Assembly (NCBI RefSeq): GCF_000233955.1
Contig: NZ_JH376578.1
Coordinates: 18,695-82,694, forward strand
From: Paraprevotella clara YIT 11840
GTDB taxonomy: Bacteria > Bacteroidota > Bacteroidia > Bacteroidales > Bacteroidaceae
Length of the DNA: 64,000 bases
Direction of reading: 5' to 3'
A program made the translations under genes and the position numbers. Numbering within the stretch: the first letter of the stretch is position 1; the number at the start of each line of letters is the position of its first letter. Shown piece after piece: positions 18,501 to 27,406 of the stretch. The notes under the pieces were generated by a model, which had not been told where the DNA came from, ran no database searches, and saw only the letters and a program-made list of their open reading frames with translations.

Positions 18501-18809
18501 GCCACGTCGAAGAGCCTCGACCCGTGCGTGCAGCGCTTCGAAGGTTCCACTCCGCTACTGCCATCGCGCTACATAGAAGTCGAAGGCCCGGAAGTCTTTC
18601 CGGCCATAGGCGGCAAAGGATGGTTCCTCTATTTCGACAAGTTCAATGGCGACCGGGGAGTAAGCTATACCGGTTGTACCGACCCGTCGCAACACAAATG
18701 GTATCCTATACCTGACGACGAAATCCGGAATCCTACGGAAGTGAAACACGGCAGTGTGGAAATCATTTCTACCGCCGAACTGGAGAAGCTTCTGGAACAT
18801 TTCAAATAA
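15546..18809 (+). CDS. Secreted GH2-GH43 two-enzyme fusion
   Basis: A 1087-residue exported glycosidase (signal peptide to about residue 23, ending LMAA). Residues about 50-600 are a GH2 enzyme: jelly-roll sugar-binding domain (HFGAVDWKCAVYVNG), immunoglobulin-like domain, and TIM barrel with acid/base in YNEGWGQY (Glu about 447) and nucleophile in VCGEYGG (Glu about 514). Residues about 625-770 are a second galactose-binding-like module (SFDDSQWDKGQAGFGAG). Residues about 790-1087 form a five-bladed propeller of GH43 type with LRDPYLHRV, TAIDMTILKEGD and IEVEGPEVF, which supply the expected Asp, Asp and Glu. Both active sites look intact, so the protein should make two different cuts in one glycan. 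It is not in an obvious polysaccharide utilisation locus here, and substrate is unknown. Confidence 0.88.
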   Translation: MNHNLLKNLFTALALMAATNLMAADWVRKKAPIMSEWGEKINPDKVWTEYPRPQMERSEWMSLNGPWDYCKKKSVDLSYNLSPTAFNQKILVPFPIESALSGIMDTNFEENTQSTFVYQRTFKLPKAYKGRHILLHFGAVDWKCAVYVNGQKAGSHSGGSDPFSMNITPLLRDGEEQEIQVTVTDPTNHGGQPLGKQTLKPGGCFYTPVTGIWQTVWIEPVDAAHVSGYSVTSDIDAGTVSLTVESANTSATADIIVKDGRKTVATLTGIPVNSARTVSIPDAKLWAPGSPHLYDMDIRLYHNGTQTDRVKGYFGMRKISRGMVDGHPCMLLNNKPLYQFGVLDQGWWPDGLLTPPSDEGMRYDIEVVQSLGMNMIRKHIKVEPARWYYYCDKMGMLVWQDMPSKSFDENGSIGSQEFIRQNFYDECTRIVNTLKNHPCIVVWVAYNEGWGQYASGNDSHTRRGVEAIRKADDTRLINAASGWVDFEAGDIIDQHSYPVPSLQSNPLNERVAVCGEYGGITLKVEGHLWKGNDMEYTSVADSKALAERFNAYTVALQGLQEQGIWASVYTQTSDVEQELNGLLTYDRKVFKIAPEEQASVREEILRTIHNRSRQTVVVDAADTSSDEVWSYTTVTPSGDWYAPSFDDSQWDKGQAGFGAGGPPNTFVRSAWNTSDIYIRRHFSIGNLSQAQINALQLWLYQDDDCEVYLNGVKAYEVKGWATRYVAQPIAPEALATLKPNSDNVMAIHAHQGYGGQYIDAGLRYTEYIPVEEYSVGPMPGRQAMPEVRATDSVYLMSYFKASAQHLFYAYSRDGKTWTDINGSRPVFNAYDDEVWLRDPYLHRVTHNGKTKFHLIHTWGWDHPALFHWESDDLIHWTAANGGTRTDDGKIMLMDGHDGGPVSPNAWAPEFTYDGQTGTFYLYWSSRIGDRQVHHYCTTKDWLTFSTPAVYFDPGFTAIDMTILKEGDTYYAYYKDERNGEKTIRCATSKSLDPCVQRFEGSTPLLPSRYIEVEGPEVFPAIGGKGWFLYFDKFNGDRGVSYTGCTDPSQHKWYPIPDDEIRNPTEVKHGSVEIISTAELEKLLEHFK

Positions 18810-18825
18810 GCCTGAGACACGAACA

Positions 18826-18857
18826 GCCCCGCCTCTTTTCCGACAAAGAAGCGGGGC
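18826..18857 (+). terminator. Terminator after the GH2-GH43 gene
   Basis: Arms of 13 bp (GCCCCGCcTCTTT / AAAGAAGCGGGGC, one mismatch) followed by ATTTCATTTCC. Confidence 0.75.
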
Positions 18858-18891
18858 ATTTCATTTCCTATCTAAAAAAACACGCATTTTA

Positions 18892-18923
18892 TTTGCTTTT
18901 TCGGGCACAATGACTTATCTTTG
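18892..18923 (+). promoter_or_regulatory. Promoter of the candidate small RNA
   Basis: TTTG (18892-18895), 20 nt, TATCTTTG (18916-18923): a perfect Bacteroidetes promoter with no protein gene behind it. Confidence 0.75.
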
Positions 18924-18929
18924 TCATAC

Positions 18930-19155
18930 AGAAAAGGGAGCCGCATCGGTTAGATTGGGATACTCATCAATTTATTTCAGAAAACCGAGAATGCTTCGCT
19001 CACTAATGGCGGGCCACGCCTTCGGGTAGCTTAATTGCCGGTGGATTACAAAGGTGACGGGCGCTCAAATCTTGTTAGCTCGGAGTTTTCATCACATCAT
19101 CGGTGCGGCTTTTACCATAAAGGGGATACTTTTTAGAAAGTGTCCCCTGTTTTTT
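18930..19155 (+). ncRNA. Candidate structured small RNA (6S-like architecture)
   Basis: A perfect promoter starts a transcript near 18930 that contains no credible reading frame. Its ends close with a 12-bp stem: AGCCGCATCGGT (18939-18950) pairs fully, with two G-U pairs, with ATCGGTGCGGCT (19099-19110). A nested stem joins GAAAACCGAG (18980-18989) to CTCGG..GTTTTC (19079-19090). Right after comes an intrinsic terminator, arms 19121-19132 and 19137-19148 (AGGGGATACTTT / AAAGTGTCCCCT), then GTTTTTT. A long closing stem around a largely open, about 170-nt interior recalls 6S RNA, which in this order has been described as the Bacteroidales-1 motif, but I cannot confirm family membership by reading. 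Confidence 0.6.
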
Positions 19156-19740
19156 ACCCTTACCCGTATCCGGTATTGACACTTTGACAAAAAGACAAAG
19201 CCATGCCCTCCAGAATCGCATATTTGAATCCACAACCCTGCCTGAAGGAAAATACGCGATTCTCGTCGCAGCAGGCCCAAGACGGCATGTCACCCCCGAC
19301 GCCTCATTCCCTTACGTTATGACAGGCGTTTTCCTTCCCTACTCCGCATGTTTTCCCGTTCGCGCAAGCCTAAGACGTTTCCTGATGTACATTTTGTTTT
19401 TTCATCTTTGCTTCCGCAAGGCCACCGTTTAGAGAAAAAACGGCAACCCAAGTCGTTTTTTTAACGTATTTCCGCAAAGATTTCCGGCCATTTGCAGACA
19501 GCTCCGCACCCACATGCGGAGAAACGTATTGCATACGACTGCAAACGAAAAATCAATCTCAGTCGAACGATTTGAATATATGCAAAGGAAAACGCATAAA
19601 CAAGGCGAAAAACGAATAATTATGCAAAAGAAACACGTGGAATGCCCCTGTTTTCTTATTTTTCGTCAACTCTAAAACTTGAAAAATCTGTCTTTTTGAA
19701 AGAGAACAGGATATAAACAGAGATATTTTGACAGTAGCCT
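19156..19740. other. Intergenic region without genes
   Basis: About 580 bp, AT-rich toward the right, with no protein-like frame. It holds one copy of the dispersed repeat at 19516-19574. Otherwise I see nothing definite. Confidence 0.55.
19516..19574 (-). repeat. Dispersed 22-bp-period repeat, copy B
   Basis: On the minus strand the units read AAATCGTTCGACTGAGATTG then TTTTCGTTTGCAGTCGTAT then ACGTTTCTCCGC, with CGTT recurring every 21-22 bp. A degenerate member of the family. Confidence 0.6.
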
Positions 19741-19752
19741 ATCCACAAAAAA

Positions 19753-19790
19753 CGCCCGTCCGGAAGAAAAATCATGGCATCGGACGGGCG
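19753..19790 (-). terminator. Terminator of the envelope glycosyltransferase operon
   Basis: Perfect 10-bp arms CGCCCGTCCG / CGGACGGGCG; on the minus strand the hairpin is followed by TTTTTTG. Confidence 0.85.
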
Positions 19791-19799
19791 GTTGAAACT

Positions 19800-20765
19800 T
19801 CAATCATGCGGCTCCTGTATCCCCGCAGTCTGTTCTATGAAATAACGCGGCCGCCGCTTTACCTCTTTATATATCTTGCCCACATACTCCCCGATGATGC
19901 CCAAAGCCATCAGGATGGTTCCTCCGATGAACCACACGGAAACCAGAAGGGAAGTCCATCCCGGAATGGTATTGCCTTCTACATACACCACGATACCATA
20001 GGCTATCGCTACCAAAGAAATGAGGATGAACAACAGGCCGAGCATGGAAATATAACGCAACGGACGGACGGAAAAAGACGTGATGCCGTCCAACGCAAAA
20101 CTGAGCATCTTGCTGAAAGGATATTTCGACTCGCCGGCCATACGCTCCTTACGGTCGTAATACACCCGTGCCGAAGGATAGCCCAAAGCCGACACCATCC
20201 CGCGCAAAAACAAATTCCGTTCAGGATAAGCCATCAAAGCCTGCAACGTGCGGCGGCTCATCAGGCGGAAATCGGCATGATTGTAAACGATGTCTCCTCC
20301 AAGGGCATTCATCAGCTTATAGAAAGCCAAGGCCGTATTTTTCTTGAAAAAAGTATCCGTCGTACGCTCCCGGCGCACGCCGTACACGATGTCGGCTCCT
20401 CCGCGCCAGGCATCCACCATCCCGACGATGGAGCGCACGTCGTCCTGCAAGTCGGCATCGATGGACACGGCGGCATCCGCATGGGAAGCCGCCCACTCCA
20501 AACCGGCCCACAACGCCTGCTGATGACCGACATTGTGCGCCAGCTTCAGCCCGGTCACACTTGGATGTGTTTTGGAAAATCCCCGGATAAGTTCCCAAGT
20601 GCGGTCGCGCGAACCGTCGTCCACATAGAGAATCTTACCTTCGTCTATCTTCCCGTCCGAAAGCAATTCATCCACCACCGAAGAAAGCTGACGGGTCGTC
20701 TCGGCCAACACTTCTTCTTCATTATAACAAGGCACCACGATTACCAGTTTCATTGTCTCACTCAT
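19800..20765 (-). CDS. GT2 polyprenyl-phosphate glycosyltransferase (GtrB/DPM1-like)
   Basis: A 321-residue family 2 glycosyltransferase that probably loads a sugar onto undecaprenyl phosphate. The GT-A domain shows VVPCYNEEEVL at residues 10-20, LYVDDGSRDRTWE, and the metal-binding DADLQDD motif; the carboxy third has two transmembrane helices (ISMLGLLFILISLVAIAYG and LLVSVWFIGGTILMALGIIG), the usual GtrB/ArnC-like layout. It overlaps the GtrA gene by 8 nt. GtrA and GtrB pairs typically make and flip a lipid-linked sugar for glycosylation on the outer face of the inner membrane, here presumably used by the GT39 protein of the same operon. Confidence 0.9.
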   Translation of the reverse strand: MSETMKLVIVVPCYNEEEVLAETTRQLSSVVDELLSDGKIDEGKILYVDDGSRDRTWELIRGFSKTHPSVTGLKLAHNVGHQQALWAGLEWAASHADAAVSIDADLQDDVRSIVGMVDAWRGGADIVYGVRRERTTDTFFKKNTALAFYKLMNALGGDIVYNHADFRLMSRRTLQALMAYPERNLFLRGMVSALGYPSARVYYDRKERMAGESKYPFSKMLSFALDGITSFSVRPLRYISMLGLLFILISLVAIAYGIVVYVEGNTIPGWTSLLVSVWFIGGTILMALGIIGEYVGKIYKEVKRRPRYFIEQTAGIQEPHD

Positions 20766-21141
20766 TTTTAGATGTAAATACGAAACGTACCAATATGAAA
20801 TTCACGGGAACGGTTATGGCGTAGACCGGAAGAGGAGCCCACACCTCATCTACCCCCGTCCAGAGAAAAAAGTTCAATAACCCGATTTGCAGCAGGTAGT
20901 TCACTGCGTGCGCCCCTCCCATGCCGAACAACTTGCGCCACGAAGGCGATGTGCCGAAGGTAAAATAAGACGTCAGGTAGAAGTTGGCCACGAAGCCCAA
21001 CAGATAACCGACCGTAAAGGCCGCATTGGCCCCCATTATAAAATGCAGGAGGTAATAAAGGCCGTAATGGAGCGCTGTGGCCAACACCCCGACCATGCCG
21101 AAACGGACAAACGTGGCAAAGAGTTTCTTTCTCTGTATCAT
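20758..21141 (-). CDS. GtrA-like membrane protein
   Basis: A 127-residue protein with four predicted membrane helices and the GtrA family opening (LFATFVRFGMVGVLATALHYGLYYLL). Proteins of this family are thought to flip undecaprenyl-phosphate sugars or otherwise assist their transfer. It lies 9 nt after the GT39 gene and overlaps the GT2 gene, so all are translated from one mRNA. Confidence 0.88.
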   Translation of the reverse strand: MIQRKKLFATFVRFGMVGVLATALHYGLYYLLHFIMGANAAFTVGYLLGFVANFYLTSYFTFGTSPSWRKLFGMGGAHAVNYLLQIGLLNFFLWTGVDEVWAPLPVYAITVPVNFILVRFVFTSKNE

Positions 21142-21150
21142 AAAGACATT

Positions 21151-22884
21151 TTAAGGTTCTGCCTGCTTCCGGCTGAAACGGTAAAGGACGTTATACCGCT
21201 TATCGTCGCAACTACGGTGATTGGAGGCATACACTTCTTCCAACGAGAACTCCGCACCGTAACGTTCCAAAAACGGTGCCGCCATCTCGCCTCCCATAAA
21301 CACGTATCCTTCCGCCGGGGGCGTGAAACAATCGAACGGCACCATCCGGTCGCCCAAATAGAAGTTGACCGTGAACGGATGCATGCGGTTCCCCTCCACC
21401 ACATCGGTACGGAAGGAATACAACCTGCCTTCGGGCACGATGCGGCGCACTTCCTCCGCCACGGCACGGTCTGACTTCACATTCAGGATGACGGGCTGGT
21501 ACACCCCATCGAGCGCAAAGAAGATGGAAAATATCACGGCAATAAAGGCGTAAATGATGCCGTTGTCGGCCGCATTACGCCGCTGGACACGGAAATACCA
21601 ACAAGCAGCCGCCACGGGAACCAACACACCGAGGACCGCGAATACCGTCAAGGGAAAGTCCTCCAATGCGTGCATATAGGCTATGTTCTCCGCCGCATGC
21701 CGCCCGGCAAACAGGGAGTCGGGCACCCATCCCATACGGACCGCACCGAAAACCAACAGCAACAGCATGGCCAATGAGGCCATGATACTGCCGAAAACAC
21801 GTAAGGCATTCAAATGACGATGGCGCAGATAAATGATATATTCAGCCAGAAAATAAGCAATAAATGGGTATATCGGCAACAGGTAGACACTACGTTTGCT
21901 CTTCGGAATGCAGTAGAACGTGAAAATAATGACGATGCACAACAACGAATACAGACGGGCATCGTCCATATTACGGATATAGGCCACGAAGCGCGACCAC
22001 CACGTACGTACCCGTCCCTGCGGTTTCCGGTACCTCAAAAAGAACAAGGAGACAAGCCCCAATAAAGTGTAGGGCGCGTAACCGGCCACCACCGTCATTA
22101 CATTGTACCAGGCCGGATTCTCATGCGAGGCATAGGTCATCTTTCCCAAAAAACGATAGACGTTCTCTTCCAACACAAGGTCAAGGAAATGGTCACCACC
22201 CTGCTGATAAGCTGCCCAATACCATACGGCCGGCAACACGCAGGCTAACACGGCTACCATCAGGAAAGAAAAGAAAATGCGCAGGAACTTCCTCCCCCTG
22301 ATCCACAGGAATACGGCAGGGACCAGACAAGGCAGGACGATGCCTACCGGCCCTTTCGTCAGGGCCGCCGCACTCAAGCAGAGCACGGCCACCCAAGGCA
22401 CGCCTTTCAGGTCTTTCTCTCCCCATTTATAAAGCTGGTACAACGCGATGACCATCATCGCCGTCAGCACCATGTCCACACGGCAGGCCACTCCGGCACG
22501 GTGTACCTCGAAATTGGTCAACGTGAGCAAGGCGGCAATAAAGGCCACTTCGGCACCGCGCCTTTTGGCATAGAACACATACCCGACCAGTACCATGGCC
22601 GACAAGGCCAAAGCCGAAGGCATGCGGGAGGTGTATTCATTCACCGCACCGGCCACCGTAGAAATCGCTGCGATGCACCAATGGAAAAAAGGAGGCTTGA
22701 ATGCCAACTCGACCCCATTGTTCACCGGCAGCACCCAGTTTCCCTGTTGCAACATAGAAAGAGCCACCACAGCTTCGCGCGGCTCTCCACGCGTATTGAA
22801 AAACGTTTGTCCCAAAAACAAAAAGAGGGATACGACACACAATGCTACCAACGGCCAAAAGTAACTTTTCTTATACATCTCCAT
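21151..22884 (-). CDS. GT39/ArnT-like membrane glycosyltransferase
   Basis: A 577-residue integral membrane protein with 11-13 hydrophobic segments. The first periplasmic loop has the ArnT/PMT-like signature NTRGEPREAVVALSMLQQG followed by AFKPPFFHWCIA, where the GEPR/E acidic residue is catalytic in relatives. The carboxy part (from about residue 460) is a soluble periplasmic domain. Such enzymes take a sugar from undecaprenyl phosphate and attach it to lipid A or another envelope acceptor. With GtrA and GT2 genes downstream and a DUF368 lipid-carrier transporter upstream, the four genes form a plausible complete module; the acceptor is not evident. Confidence 0.88.
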   Translation of the reverse strand: MEMYKKSYFWPLVALCVVSLFLFLGQTFFNTRGEPREAVVALSMLQQGNWVLPVNNGVELAFKPPFFHWCIAAISTVAGAVNEYTSRMPSALALSAMVLVGYVFYAKRRGAEVAFIAALLTLTNFEVHRAGVACRVDMVLTAMMVIALYQLYKWGEKDLKGVPWVAVLCLSAAALTKGPVGIVLPCLVPAVFLWIRGRKFLRIFFSFLMVAVLACVLPAVWYWAAYQQGGDHFLDLVLEENVYRFLGKMTYASHENPAWYNVMTVVAGYAPYTLLGLVSLFFLRYRKPQGRVRTWWSRFVAYIRNMDDARLYSLLCIVIIFTFYCIPKSKRSVYLLPIYPFIAYFLAEYIIYLRHRHLNALRVFGSIMASLAMLLLLVFGAVRMGWVPDSLFAGRHAAENIAYMHALEDFPLTVFAVLGVLVPVAAACWYFRVQRRNAADNGIIYAFIAVIFSIFFALDGVYQPVILNVKSDRAVAEEVRRIVPEGRLYSFRTDVVEGNRMHPFTVNFYLGDRMVPFDCFTPPAEGYVFMGGEMAAPFLERYGAEFSLEEVYASNHRSCDDKRYNVLYRFSRKQAEP

Positions 22885-22892
22885 CCAATCCG

Positions 22893-23789
22893 TTATGCCT
22901 TTTTAGCTGAAATCTTTTCCAATACATACACCAAAATAAAACCGATAAGCATCAGTACGACAGCCTCGGCCACCTCCGTATTCGGGGCGATATTATGCTC
23001 TATCATCACCTCATGACCATCTGAAACTAATTTCTCTACTTCTTTCCAAGGCCACACTTTATTCAACGAACCCAGCATGAAGCCGGAAAGGACAGACAAG
23101 GTAATATTACGGAAATTCTTCAAAGCGTATGACAAAACACGGGAAAAACTGGTGATCCCCAAGGCTGCACCGAAGGCAAAGACACCCAAAACGACCAGGT
23201 CTAACGTCTTCACCGCCTCCATGACATAAAAATATTTACCCAACAGTACCAATATAAAGCTGCCGGATATGCCGGGAAGTATCATCGCACAAATGGCAAT
23301 GGCACCACAAAGGAATATAAACATAAGATTAGTGGACGTTTCTGCCGGAGTGGCCACCGTGATGTAGTATGCTATCACAGCACCACCCACAAAACCGGCC
23401 ACGGTTTTCCAGTTCCATCCCTTGATGTCTTTGGTGACGAACCACGTGGAAGCCAGCACCAAACCAAAAAAGAAAGACCACACCAATACCGGCTCGTTAA
23501 GTAACAAATAAGTAATCAGCTTGGCCAGAGAAAACACACTGATAGCGATGCCCAACAGCAAGGCAAACAGGAAATTTCCATTTACGGCCTTCCAGAAAGC
23601 CGCTATTTTTCCCGTAAACAACAGTTTCAGGGAGTGCATGTTAATACTTTTGATGGAGTTGATAAGCTCATCATAAATACCGGCAATGAAAGCAATCGTC
23701 CCTCCGGAAACTCCGGGCACTACATCGGCCGCCCCCATAGCCATCCCTTTTAAGGTCAAAACAGCATAATCTTTAATTCTTCTTTCCAT
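22893..23789 (-). CDS. DUF368 family, undecaprenyl-phosphate translocase-like
   Basis: A 298-residue polytopic protein with the DUF368 hallmark repeated: GMAMGAADVVPGVSGGTIAFI at residue 15 onward and MILPGISGSFILVLLGKY in the second half, an inverted-repeat layout. Members of this family have been shown to return undecaprenyl phosphate from the outer to the inner leaflet. As first gene of the GT39-GtrA-GT2 operon it would recycle the lipid carrier released by the transferase. It is 8 nt from the next gene. The family call is firm; the recycling role for this copy is inference. Confidence 0.88.
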   Translation of the reverse strand: MERRIKDYAVLTLKGMAMGAADVVPGVSGGTIAFIAGIYDELINSIKSINMHSLKLLFTGKIAAFWKAVNGNFLFALLLGIAISVFSLAKLITYLLLNEPVLVWSFFFGLVLASTWFVTKDIKGWNWKTVAGFVGGAVIAYYITVATPAETSTNLMFIFLCGAIAICAMILPGISGSFILVLLGKYFYVMEAVKTLDLVVLGVFAFGAALGITSFSRVLSYALKNFRNITLSVLSGFMLGSLNKVWPWKEVEKLVSDGHEVMIEHNIAPNTEVAEAVVLMLIGFILVYVLEKISAKKA

Positions 23790-23852
23790 TGAAATCGCGA
23801 TTTAATTCAACTGATGAATAAGTATAATATTTATTGATACAAAGTAAAACAA

Positions 23853-23885
23853 AAAAAGGTGTATTGACAAACAATACACCTTTTT
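23853..23885. terminator. Terminator downstream of rplT
   Basis: A perfect 14-bp hairpin, AAAAAGGTGTATTG / CAATACACCTTTTT with a 5-nt loop, A-rich on one side and T-rich on the other. It ends the thrS-infC-rpmI-rplT transcript. Confidence 0.85.
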
Positions 23886-23913
23886 ATCTTGAAATCCGTT
23901 CAGATTTCCCTTC

Positions 23914-24258
23914 TTACTTTATTTTTGCTACCACAGCCTTGAATGCTTCAGGATGATTCATGGCCAGGTCGGCAAGCACCTTGCGGTTGATTTCGATACC
24001 GGCCTTGTGCAAAGCTCCCATCAACTGAGAGTATGACATCCCCTCCAGACGTGCGGCTGCGTTGATACGCTGAATCCACAAAGCACGGAAGTTACGCTTC
24101 TTGTTCTTACGGTCACGATAAGCGTAAGTCAAACCCTTCTCCCAAGTGTTCTTAGCTACGGTCCATACGTTCTTACGCGCACCAAAGTAACCTTTGGTCA
24201 AACCTAAAATTTTCTTTCTTCTTGCTCTTGAAGCAACATGATTTACTGATCTTGGCAT
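23914..24258 (-). CDS. rplT: 50S ribosomal protein L20
   Basis: A 114-residue L20 starting [20 protein letters not shown] and containing [20 protein letters not shown] and [17 protein letters not shown], all canonical. It binds 23S rRNA early in 50S assembly and in many bacteria represses its own operon. It is the last gene of thrS-infC-rpmI-rplT; the 118-nt gap to rpmI is longer than the usual spacing and could hold a control element. Confidence 0.97.
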   Translation of the reverse strand: MPRSVNHVASRARRKKILGLTKGYFGARKNVWTVAKNTWEKGLTYAYRDRKNKKRNFRALWIQRINAAARLEGMSYSQLMGALHKAGIEINRKVLADLAMNHPEAFKAVVAKIK

Positions 24259-24376
24259 AATTTTTAATCTTTTTGAATGTTAGCGCCATCCCCCCTCTTC
24301 TGTGAGTCTGTTTACGGATGAACTTCAGGCTAAAGCATTCGGTTAATAACTTTGTTAATACGACCTACACTTTTAA

Positions 24377-24574
24377 TTAACGCAGACAGAGGAGGTCACG
24401 AACCTGCTTCATGTTCTCAGTTACTACGATATCATCGTGAACCAAGTTTCTTTTCTGCTTCTTAGTCTTCTTTGTCAAGATATGACTGTGGAAAGCGTGA
24501 TGTCTCTTAACTTTACCTGTTCCGGTAAGACGAAATCTCTTTTTGGCACCGGAATTAGTCTTTACTTTTGGCAT
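24377..24574 (-). CDS. rpmI: 50S ribosomal protein L35
   Basis: A 65-residue very basic protein ([20 protein letters not shown], then [20 protein letters not shown]), the full L35 family length and sequence pattern. It lies between infC and rplT as in most bacteria. Confidence 0.97.
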   Translation of the reverse strand: MPKVKTNSGAKKRFRLTGTGKVKRHHAFHSHILTKKTKKQKRNLVHDDIVVTENMKQVRDLLCLR

Positions 24575-24653
24575 TTTGTTTAATATTTAAGTTATTATTC
24601 AATGTGTGGCAACGCATATACCAAGGCGTTACGCACTTACTCTTCCCTTTCAA

Positions 24654-25298
24654 TCAATCTTCGCCTTCCACACGCGGCCCCTTATATTCTTTGGGAGCAT
24701 TGGCTTTCGGCTGGCTCCGTTCCGCTTTCTGCACTGATGCCTCAACCACAGGCTCAGCCTGTTTCTTGGCTTGCGCCTGCTTTTTCGGAGCGATGAAGAT
24801 TGTCATGCGCTTCCCTTCAAGCACCGGCATCTGTTCCACCTTGCCGTATTCCTCCAAATCGTTGGCGAAACGAAGCAACAAGACTTCACCTTGTTCCTTG
24901 AAAAGAATGCTGCGCCCCTTGAAAAACACGTATGCTTTCACCTTGTCTCCATCTGAAAGGAACCCTTGCGCATGCTTCAGTTTGAAGTTATAGTCATGAT
25001 CGTCCGTCTGGGGACCGAAGCGGATTTCCTTTACGTCTACCTTCACCTGTTTGGCCTTCATTTCTTTCTGGCGCTTCTTTTGCTGGTAGAGGAACTTGCT
25101 GTAGTCTATCAAACGACAAACAGGAGGAACTGCATTCGGGGAGATTTCCACGAGGTCTACGCCTTGTGCTTCCGCCATTTGCAGTGCCTTAGCCGTCGGC
25201 ATAACCGTAGATTCCACATCATCGCCCACTATCCGGACTTCACGCACACGTATCTGTTCGTTGATACGATATTGCTGTTTTAAATTGTCTTTCTTCAT
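24654..25298 (-). CDS. infC: Translation initiation factor IF-3
   Basis: A 214-residue IF3 that binds the 30S subunit and proofreads start-codon selection. The amino domain has [18 protein letters not shown] and [24 protein letters not shown] motifs, and the carboxy domain has [25 protein letters not shown]. An extra charged, Ala/Gln/Lys-rich tail of about 40 residues follows the core, common in Bacteroidetes. The start is an ordinary ATG here, not the rare AUU known from enterobacteria. It is second in the operon, 71 nt after thrS. Confidence 0.96.
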   Translation of the reverse strand: MKKDNLKQQYRINEQIRVREVRIVGDDVESTVMPTAKALQMAEAQGVDLVEISPNAVPPVCRLIDYSKFLYQQKKRQKEMKAKQVKVDVKEIRFGPQTDDHDYNFKLKHAQGFLSDGDKVKAYVFFKGRSILFKEQGEVLLLRFANDLEEYGKVEQMPVLEGKRMTIFIAPKKQAQAKKQAEPVVEASVQKAERSQPKANAPKEYKGPRVEGED

Positions 25299-25369
25299 TC
25301 AAAAATGTTGTTCTCTTCTGTTTTTATTTTCCGATTACGACTATTGAGTTTTAAAAATCGGGTGCAAAT

Positions 25370-27313
25370 TTAATATTTATTTGTCATATTACGAACCTCT
25401 TCGTTGATTTTCTTTGCAAAATCTTCGAATTTCATGCTTCCCTGGTCGCCTTCGCCCTGCTTACGTACGGAAACCGTACCGTCGGCTGCTTCTTTTTCTC
25501 CCACAATCAGCATGTAAGGTATGCGCTTCATTTCGTTGTCACGTATCTTGCGTCCGATTTTCTCATTACGGTCGTCCACAATGGCACGCACGTCTTGTTC
25601 ATCAAAATACGCGCAAAGTTTTTGAGCGTAATCGTTGAACTTCTCGGAAATCGGAAGGATAGCCACCTGGTCGGGTGTCAGCCACAAGGGGAAATGACCG
25701 GCCGTATGCTCGATAAGTACGGCACAGAAACGCTCCATGGAACCGAACGGTGCGCGGTGTATCATCACCGGACGATGTTTCTGGTTGTCCTCGCCCGTGT
25801 ATTCCAGTTTGAAACGTTCGGGCAAGTTGTAGTCCACCTGTATCGTACCCAACTGCCAACGGCGTCCGAGGGCATCTTTCACCATGAAGTCGAGCTTAGG
25901 ACCGTAGAATGCAGCTTCGCCATATTCTACTTTGGCATTCAGGCCTTTCTCCTTGCAAGCTTCGATGATGGCATTTTCAGCTTCTTCCCAAACCTCGTCC
26001 GAACCGATATACTTCTCACGGTTGTTCGGGTCGCGCAAAGAAATCTGCGCCTCGAATGTATCGAAATTCAATGCACCGAAAATAATCTGGATAATCTCCA
26101 TCACGCGAATGAACTCATCTTTCACCTGATCCGGACGACAGAAGATATGGGCATCGTCTTGCGTAAACGAACGTACACGTGTCAGTCCGTGCAACTCTCC
26201 GCTCTGTTCATAACGGTACACCGTTCCGAATTCGGCGATTCGCAAGGGCAGGTCTTTATATGAACGCGGCTTCCAGGCATAAATCTCACAATGATGCGGA
26301 CAGTTCATCGGCTTCAACATATACTCTTCGTCGGCCTCCGGCGTATGAATCGGTTGGAAAGAATCTTTCCCGTAGTGGGCATAATGTCCGGATGTCACAT
26401 AAAGGTTCTTACCGCCGATATGAGGCGTCATCACCTGCTGGTAACCGTAACGCTTTTGAATTTTTTTCAGGAAATCTTCCAGACGCAAGCGCAAAGCCGT
26501 ACCTTTCGGCAACCACATCGGCAATCCTTTCCCGACACGTTCGGAGAACATGAAAAGTTCCATTTCCTTTCCTATCTTACGATGGTCGCGCTTCTTGGCT
26601 TCTTCCAACAACGTCAAATACTCGTCCAGCATCTTCTTTTTCGGGAAAGAAATGGCATATACGCGAGTCATCTGCGGACGCTTCTCGTCTCCGCGCCAAT
26701 ACGCTGACGATACAGCCGTCACTTTCACGGCTTTGATAACACCCGTATTCATCAAGTGCGGACCGCGGCACAAGTCTGTGAAAGCTCCTTGGGTGTAAGT
26801 AGAGATATGCCCGTCTTCCAAGTCTTCTATCAATTCGTTCTTGTACGTCTGACCGCGCTCACCGAAAAACTTCAAGGCGTCGGCTTTGGAGATTTCAGCC
26901 CGCACGACCGGTTCTTTACGCTGTGCCAACTCCAACATCTTCTTTTCAATACCGGCAAAGTCGCTTTCACGGATAACCGTGCCCGCAGGAGGCATCACAT
27001 CGTAATAAAAACCGTTTTCTATGGCCGGACCGATACCGAACTGCATACCCGGATAAAGTTCCTGCATAGCCTCAGCCATCAAGTGAGCGGAAGTATGCCA
27101 GAAAGCATGCTTTCCTTCCGCATCCTCCCACTTGTAAAGCACCACGGAAGCATCCTCGTTAATCGGACGATTCAGCTCGACAATCTCACCATTCACCCCG
27201 CAAGCCAGCACATCCTGTGCCAGTCTGGAAGAAATACTCTCAGCAATTTGTAAACCTGTCACACCGGCCTCGTATTCACGCACAGAGCCGTCAGGAAAAG
27301 TTATCTTTATCAT
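25370..27313 (-). CDS. thrS: Threonyl-tRNA synthetase
   Basis: A 647-residue class II synthetase with all domains: TGS at residues 1-65 ([20 protein letters not shown]), the editing domain with [17 protein letters not shown] and the [10 protein letters not shown] segment, the catalytic core with [11 protein letters not shown] (a zinc ligand cysteine), the motif 2 loop [18 protein letters not shown], and the carboxy anticodon-binding domain with [20 protein letters not shown]. It charges tRNA-Thr and edits seryl-tRNA. First gene of the classical ribosomal operon. No leader T-box is expected or seen in this phylum. Confidence 0.97.
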   Translation of the reverse strand: MIKITFPDGSVREYEAGVTGLQIAESISSRLAQDVLACGVNGEIVELNRPINEDASVVLYKWEDAEGKHAFWHTSAHLMAEAMQELYPGMQFGIGPAIENGFYYDVMPPAGTVIRESDFAGIEKKMLELAQRKEPVVRAEISKADALKFFGERGQTYKNELIEDLEDGHISTYTQGAFTDLCRGPHLMNTGVIKAVKVTAVSSAYWRGDEKRPQMTRVYAISFPKKKMLDEYLTLLEEAKKRDHRKIGKEMELFMFSERVGKGLPMWLPKGTALRLRLEDFLKKIQKRYGYQQVMTPHIGGKNLYVTSGHYAHYGKDSFQPIHTPEADEEYMLKPMNCPHHCEIYAWKPRSYKDLPLRIAEFGTVYRYEQSGELHGLTRVRSFTQDDAHIFCRPDQVKDEFIRVMEIIQIIFGALNFDTFEAQISLRDPNNREKYIGSDEVWEEAENAIIEACKEKGLNAKVEYGEAAFYGPKLDFMVKDALGRRWQLGTIQVDYNLPERFKLEYTGEDNQKHRPVMIHRAPFGSMERFCAVLIEHTAGHFPLWLTPDQVAILPISEKFNDYAQKLCAYFDEQDVRAIVDDRNEKIGRKIRDNEMKRIPYMLIVGEKEAADGTVSVRKQGEGDQGSMKFEDFAKKINEEVRNMTNKY

Positions 27314-27406
27314 AATTATACGTATTGTCCGTTTTCAAAGTTGCAAAAATAGTTATTTTTCATGAGACAGTGGCACAATCCATCAAAAAAGTAGCTGTTT
27401 TTTAGC

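Noticed and set aside
19075..19293. 72-codon frame on the minus strand
   Set aside because: It runs antisense across the candidate small RNA and its terminator and has no recognisable protein features.
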